A DNA stretch of 64,000 bases from the NCBI GenBank assembly GCA_020638995.1, contig JACKHM010000001.1, positions 496,001 through 560,000 of the forward strand, read 5' to 3'. Position numbers and translations under genes: made by a program. The notes under the pieces are model-generated. The model saw only the letters and a list, made by a program, of their open reading frames with translations, ran no database searches and was not told the origin of the DNA. Below, piece by piece: positions 60,156-64,000 of the stretch. Within the stretch, counting starts at the first letter, position 1. Each line of letters begins with the position of its first letter. This DNA comes from Planctomycetaceae bacterium. Lineage in GTDB: Bacteria > Planctomycetota > Planctomycetia > Pirellulales > Pirellulaceae.

Positions 60156-63100
60156 TCATTCGCTTTCGGCTCCCACCAATTCCAACTCCTCACTATCCGT
60201 ACTCGCCTCTCCGCTCTCCGCTCTTCTGCCAACAGGCCCCGCAAAAACCATGTACAACACTCGCAACACGAGCAGCGACATGACCATTGCGCTAATCACA
60301 CCACCGATCACGACGGTCGCGAGCGGGCGTTGAACTTCCGCGCCCATGCCGGTGTTGAGTGCCATCGGAACGAATCCCAGTGCAGCGACAGTCGCGGTCA
60401 TTAACACTGGTCGCAGCCGCGTCATGGCCGCTTCTTCGACTGCTTTTTCGAGACCGACGCCACGGGCGCGCAGTTGGCGGATGTACGAGACGAGGAGCAT
60501 ATCGTCCAGCACGGCGACACCGGATAAGACGACGAAGCCAACGGCCGCAGAAATCGAGAACGGCATGTCGCGAATCCACAACGCGATAATCCCGCCCGTC
60601 CAGGCGAACGGCACGCCGGTGAACACGCGAATCGCATCGATCACGTTGTTGTACGTCATGTACAACAGGCCGAAGATCAGCACCAGCGCGATGGGAACGA
60701 CGATCATCAGTCGCTGCCGAGCGCTGGTCAGGTTCTCGAATTGCCCGCCCCACTCCAAATGATACCGGCCGGGCGGCAGTTTCACTTCATCTTCGATGCG
60801 CCGCTGCGCCTCGGCCACAAAGCTACCCATGTCGCGGCCACGGATGTTCGATGAGATATTGATGCGGCGGTAGCCCCACTCGCGCGTGATCGTCGAGGGG
60901 CCTTCGACGGCCTTGATGTCCGCTAGTCTCGACAACGGGATTCGCTGACCACTGGCCGTCGTTAACTGAATCGCGCCAATTGTTTCTGCACTGGCGCGGA
61001 TGTGTTCGGGCAACCGCACGACCAAGGGAAAACGCAGCTGACCCTCGAACACTTCGCCCAGTTCGAAGCTACCTAAAGATGCGACAATGTCGAGAACTTG
61101 ATTTGCGGACACGCCGTACCGAGCAATGTCTTCCTGCTTGACTTTGATCTGCAGTACAGGCTGGCCGGTAACCTGTTCGACGGCCACATCGGCGTTGCCT
61201 TTAATGGAACGCAGCACCTTTTCGATCTCTTCGGCCTTGTCAACCAACACGTCAAAGTCGTCGCCAAATAGTTTCACCGCCACATCGCTACGCACGCCAG
61301 AAATCATTTCGTTCAGCCGCATTTCGATCGGCTGCGTCATGGCGATCCGCTGGCCCGGCATTTCGCGCAAGGTGCGCTGAATCAATTCCGTAAGTTCACC
61401 TTGCGTCTTGGCACGCCTCCATTGGCTGCGTGGACTCAGCGTGATGAACATGTCACACAACTCGATCCCCATCGGATCGGTCGCGACTTCCGCGCTGCCA
61501 ATGCGTGTCCAGGCATGCACGACTTCATCGGGAAACTCGTTGATTACGGCGCGCTCCATCTGTGTGTTGTAACGAACGGACTCCTCCAGGTTTGTCCCCG
61601 CCAGCCGCACCACGTTGATGGCAACCGCTCCCTCGGACAGCTTCGGCACGAACTCCGATCCCAGATTGGGAGCAATGATCCCAAAAGCGAGAACCAGCAG
61701 GCACAGCGCGAACCCGATGACGGCCAGCTTGTGATGCATCGTGAAATGCAAGACCGGCTGGTAGAGTCGTTTGATCAAGCGAATCAGAAACGGCTCGCGT
61801 TCCTCCATTCGCTTGGGCAGGACATAACTCGCCAGCACCGGCATCAACGTCAGCGACAAAATCATCGAACCCGCGAGCGCGAAGATAACCGTCAACGCCA
61901 TTGGCCGGAACAGTTTCCCTTCGACACCCTCCAGCGTCAGAATCGGCAGATACACGATCATAATGATCAGTTCGCCGAACATCGTGGGCTTTCGTACTTC
62001 CACGGCCGCCTCGCGCACGACATCAATCTTCGTCATGCCACGAGGAATTCCATGCGACAACTTCCGCACGCAGTTCTCGATCATCACGACCGAACTGTCG
62101 ACGACGAGACCAAAGTCGATCGCACCCAAACTGAGCAGGCTGGCGGCAATTCCGAATTGCAACATGCCGGAAAAAGCAAACAGCATGGAGAGCGGAATGG
62201 CCAACGCCACAATCAGTCCGGCGCGGAGATTGCCAAGGAAAATAAACAGGATCGTGACAACCAAGAGCCCGCCCTCGAACAAGTTCTTTTGCACCGTCTC
62301 GATGACGTGGTCCACCAGCTCCGTCCGGTCGTAGACGGGTACGACTTCCACGCCGGGCGGCAGGGTCGACTTGATCTCTTCCATCTTCGCTTTGAGCCTA
62401 TTGGTGACAGCGTGGCTGTTCTCGCCCATCAGCATGAAGCCCAGTCCGTACACCACTTCGCCTTGCCCGTCCGCCGTGACCGCTCCGCGGCGAATCTCGT
62501 ATCCGATCTGGACCTTCGCCACGTCCCGCACCAGAATAGGCACGCCATCCTTGGCCTTGATGACAATGTTCTCGATCTGCTCGATGTTGACGGTACGTCC
62601 GATTCCGTGGACCAGGAGCATTTCCGTGTTTTGCGTGATGTTGCCGCCACCCACGTTGCGGTTGTTCGCCTTGACGGCAGTGACGACTTCGTCAAACGTC
62701 AGACCATGCTTAATGACGCGGTCGGGATCGATTCGTACCTGGAACTGTTTTTCATAACCGCCCCAACTGTTCACTTCCGCCGTGCCGCTGACGGTCCGCA
62801 TTTGCGGCTTGATCACCCAGTCGTGGATCGTCCGCAATTCCGTCAGCTTCTCGATCTGCCGTTCTCTCGGCAGCGAGGAAATATCGACATCCTTCAACCG
62901 GACGATGTAATGAAACACCTCGCCCAACCCCGTCGACACCGGCCCCATCTTGGGTCGCTCGATGCCCGTGGGCAACTCGACGGTCGTCAGTCGCTCGTTG
63001 ATCAATTGCCGCGCGAAGTAAATGTCGGTGCCATCTTCAAAAACGACCACGACCTGCGATAGGCCGAATTTGGAGATAGAACGCAATTGTTCCAGTCCCG

Positions 63101-63329
63101 GCAGTCCGCTGATCACCTGCTCGATGGGAAACGTGATTTGACGTTCGACTTCCTCCGGCGCGAGTGACGGGGCAGTGGAATTGATTTGCACCATCACCGG
63201 CGTCGTGTCGGGGAACGCATCGACGTCGAGATACTGCAGCGACCATCCACCGGCCACAATCACTGCGGCGACTAATACAAGCACGACGGCCCGATTTCGC
63301 AATGAGACGTCAATTATCCAGTTCAGCAT
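60156..63329 (-). CDS. czcA: CzcA-like Zn/Cd/Co RND transporter
   Basis: The 1057-residue inner-membrane pump shows the complete RND fold. The helix-4 motif GAIDFGLVVDSSVVMIENCV carries the D-F-G...D...E set of the CzcA (zinc, cobalt, cadmium) branch, and the length is typical. It would drive divalent metal ions from the periplasm to the outside together with the adaptor encoded upstream (63411) and a TolC-type channel. No second TolC-like gene appears before the window ends; the one at 39338 might serve both or another may lie outside. It is on the minus strand, about 80 nt from the adaptor. Confidence 0.93.
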   Translation of the reverse strand: MLNWIIDVSLRNRAVVLVLVAAVIVAGGWSLQYLDVDAFPDTTPVMVQINSTAPSLAPEEVERQITFPIEQVISGLPGLEQLRSISKFGLSQVVVVFEDGTDIYFARQLINERLTTVELPTGIERPKMGPVSTGLGEVFHYIVRLKDVDISSLPRERQIEKLTELRTIHDWVIKPQMRTVSGTAEVNSWGGYEKQFQVRIDPDRVIKHGLTFDEVVTAVKANNRNVGGGNITQNTEMLLVHGIGRTVNIEQIENIVIKAKDGVPILVRDVAKVQIGYEIRRGAVTADGQGEVVYGLGFMLMGENSHAVTNRLKAKMEEIKSTLPPGVEVVPVYDRTELVDHVIETVQKNLFEGGLLVVTILFIFLGNLRAGLIVALAIPLSMLFAFSGMLQFGIAASLLSLGAIDFGLVVDSSVVMIENCVRKLSHGIPRGMTKIDVVREAAVEVRKPTMFGELIIMIVYLPILTLEGVEGKLFRPMALTVIFALAGSMILSLTLMPVLASYVLPKRMEEREPFLIRLIKRLYQPVLHFTMHHKLAVIGFALCLLVLAFGIIAPNLGSEFVPKLSEGAVAINVVRLAGTNLEESVRYNTQMERAVINEFPDEVVHAWTRIGSAEVATDPMGIELCDMFITLSPRSQWRRAKTQGELTELIQRTLREMPGQRIAMTQPIEMRLNEMISGVRSDVAVKLFGDDFDVLVDKAEEIEKVLRSIKGNADVAVEQVTGQPVLQIKVKQEDIARYGVSANQVLDIVASLGSFELGEVFEGQLRFPLVVRLPEHIRASAETIGAIQLTTASGQRIPLSRLADIKAVEGPSTITREWGYRRINISSNIRGRDMGSFVAEAQRRIEDEVKLPPGRYHLEWGGQFENLTSARQRLMIVVPIALVLIFGLLYMTYNNVIDAIRVFTGVPFAWTGGIIALWIRDMPFSISAAVGFVVLSGVAVLDDMLLVSYIRQLRARGVGLEKAVEEAAMTRLRPVLMTATVAALGFVPMALNTGMGAEVQRPLATVVIGGVISAMVMSLLVLRVLYMVFAGPVGRRAESGEASTDSEELELVGAESE

Positions 63330-63410
63330 TCGTGTGTCCTTACTGCCGTATTTGCTTTCGACAAGGTTTATCCTACTGTGGTCCGACCGGACCGCTTGCT
63401 ATTCGCACAG

Positions 63411-64000
63411 TCAGCCGGCACCGAGGTTTCCCTTGAGCAACTCGGCTCGCAGCACGCCGCTTCCCTTGGTGACGACTACTTCGCCGGGCCACAAACCCGC
63501 AATCATTTCAGTGGTGTCGCCCAATACGACGCCTGGCCGGACTGACCGCGTATGAAATACTTTGTAAGAACCTTCCTTCAGGAAATCCTTGTCACGAACA
63601 AAGACCACGTGACAACAACCTTCCCAATGAACGGCCGAGCTGGGAACAACAATCGCCTCCGCTTCTTCTCGCAGCACGATCTCACCCAGGCCGAATGTTT
63701 CATTGCGTAAATGTCCATCGTTGTTAGGCAACTCACCTCGCACTTTCACGGTGCGCGTTTCGTTATCGACGTCGGTACTTAGCCAAGTCAGGGTTCCCGC
63801 GTCGGCGTGGTCGGCCCCGTCGGGACGAAAGATGACTTTTTGCCCCATCGCGACATGCCTCGCCTCTTCTAGCGGCACGTTTAGTACCAGCCACATTCGA
63901 CCGGTGTCCGCGACCGTGAACAGGGTCCTGGTCGTGTCGATGACTTCGCCCGCGACGACATCGCGGGTCACAACAATGCCATCGCGCGGAGAGAAAACGG
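63411..64000 (-). CDS. czcB: CzcB-like RND adaptor, cut by window end
   Basis: The frame runs off the right edge; only the C-terminal 196 or so residues are present. They begin with VFSPRDGIVVTRDVVAGEVIDTTRTLFTVADTGRMWLV, the end of the lipoyl/beta-barrel region, followed by the barrel and membrane-proximal domains (ETRTVKVRGELPNNDGHL, VVPSSAVHWEGCCHVVFVRD, GLWPGEVVVTKGSGVLRAELLKG). It is the periplasmic adaptor for CzcA. Confidence 0.88.
   Translation of the reverse strand, partial: VFSPRDGIVVTRDVVAGEVIDTTRTLFTVADTGRMWLVLNVPLEEARHVAMGQKVIFRPDGADHADAGTLTWLSTDVDNETRTVKVRGELPNNDGHLRNETFGLGEIVLREEAEAIVVPSSAVHWEGCCHVVFVRDKDFLKEGSYKVFHTRSVRPGVVLGDTTEMIAGLWPGEVVVTKGSGVLRAELLKGNLGAG

Noticed and set aside
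61401..63062. 553-codon open frame on the plus strand
   Set aside because: It lies entirely antisense to czcA, whose protein is fully conserved; the frame has repetitive His/Arg/Gln composition typical of a codon-bias shadow.
1..64000. CRISPR array associated with the Tn7-like genes
   Set aside because: No regularly spaced direct repeats were seen anywhere, and no cas genes, so this is not a CRISPR-guided transposon within the window.

Overview
The window looks like a chromosomal accessory region of a planctomycete, most likely from the Pirellulales. This is an inference from protein families typical of that group (DUF1257/DUF2997 operons, repeated YHS-like CPV...CCxGC periplasmic proteins, metal-binding CopA/CusB proteins), mixed ATG/GTG/TTG starts and moderate-to-high GC; no rRNA or other taxonomic marker is present. 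I see no tRNA, rRNA or CRISPR array. Almost the whole window is accessory: a Tn7-like transposition operon, a ubiquitin-like conjugation cassette, defence genes, a small passenger transposon and a large copper/zinc resistance island.

Layout. 1-1354: a predicted sce7726-type nuclease and two small genes. 1355-15629: what reads as one long co-directional gene string. It starts with a Ku homologue whose end overlaps tnsA, continues with tnsA, tnsB, tnsC and tniQ, and runs by a 23-nt overlap into small envelope proteins, DUF1257 (Ycf35-like), DUF2997, a Ycf46-like AAA ATPase and several unrecognised proteins. It then encodes a complete ubiquitin-like cascade: a beta-grasp Ubl, an E2 fused to a ten-knuckle zinc module, a JAB/JAMM peptidase and a minimal ThiF-type E1. 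A hairpin terminator closes it at 15586-15629. This is the most unusual system in the window.

15628-18713: a DUF4230/lipoprotein pair divergent from an XRE regulator across a perfect 20-bp palindrome, then an HD-domain phosphohydrolase paired with a YwgA-like protein. 18859-22840: a 3.97-kb transposon with 28-bp terminal inverted repeats and a perfect 8-bp target duplication. It carries only a broken IS1-like transposase plus passenger genes (an XRE-ImmA/IrrE protease, several unknown proteins and a roughly 120-nt structured element). 22986-31244: a four-gene Wadjet-type (JetABCD) anti-plasmid system of the DUF2397/DUF2398/SMC/DUF2399 composition.

31435-64000: a metal island. A Cu+ P1B ATPase with a YHS domain and two metal-binding knuckles is followed by Cys-rich and His-rich exported proteins and by YHS-like proteins with one to three modules. 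Then come a TolC-type channel, an HMA-domain protein, CusB (itself fused to two YHS-like modules), CusA and an ECF sigma factor translationally coupled to cusA. A nuclease-like gene (36651-37943) and a peptidase-TPR gene (52083-54155) sit between broken copies of neighbouring genes (a YHS-protein pseudogene and a sigma-factor pseudogene), which suggests insertions into the island. The right-hand part holds a STAS protein, a methyltransferase, a LysR regulator and a minus-strand zinc/cadmium block (czcB, cut by the window edge; czcA; a metal-knuckle lipoprotein; zntA; a short knuckle protein). Together these would pump Cu+/Ag+ and Zn2+/Cd2+ out of the cytoplasm and across the outer membrane and buffer metal in the periplasm.
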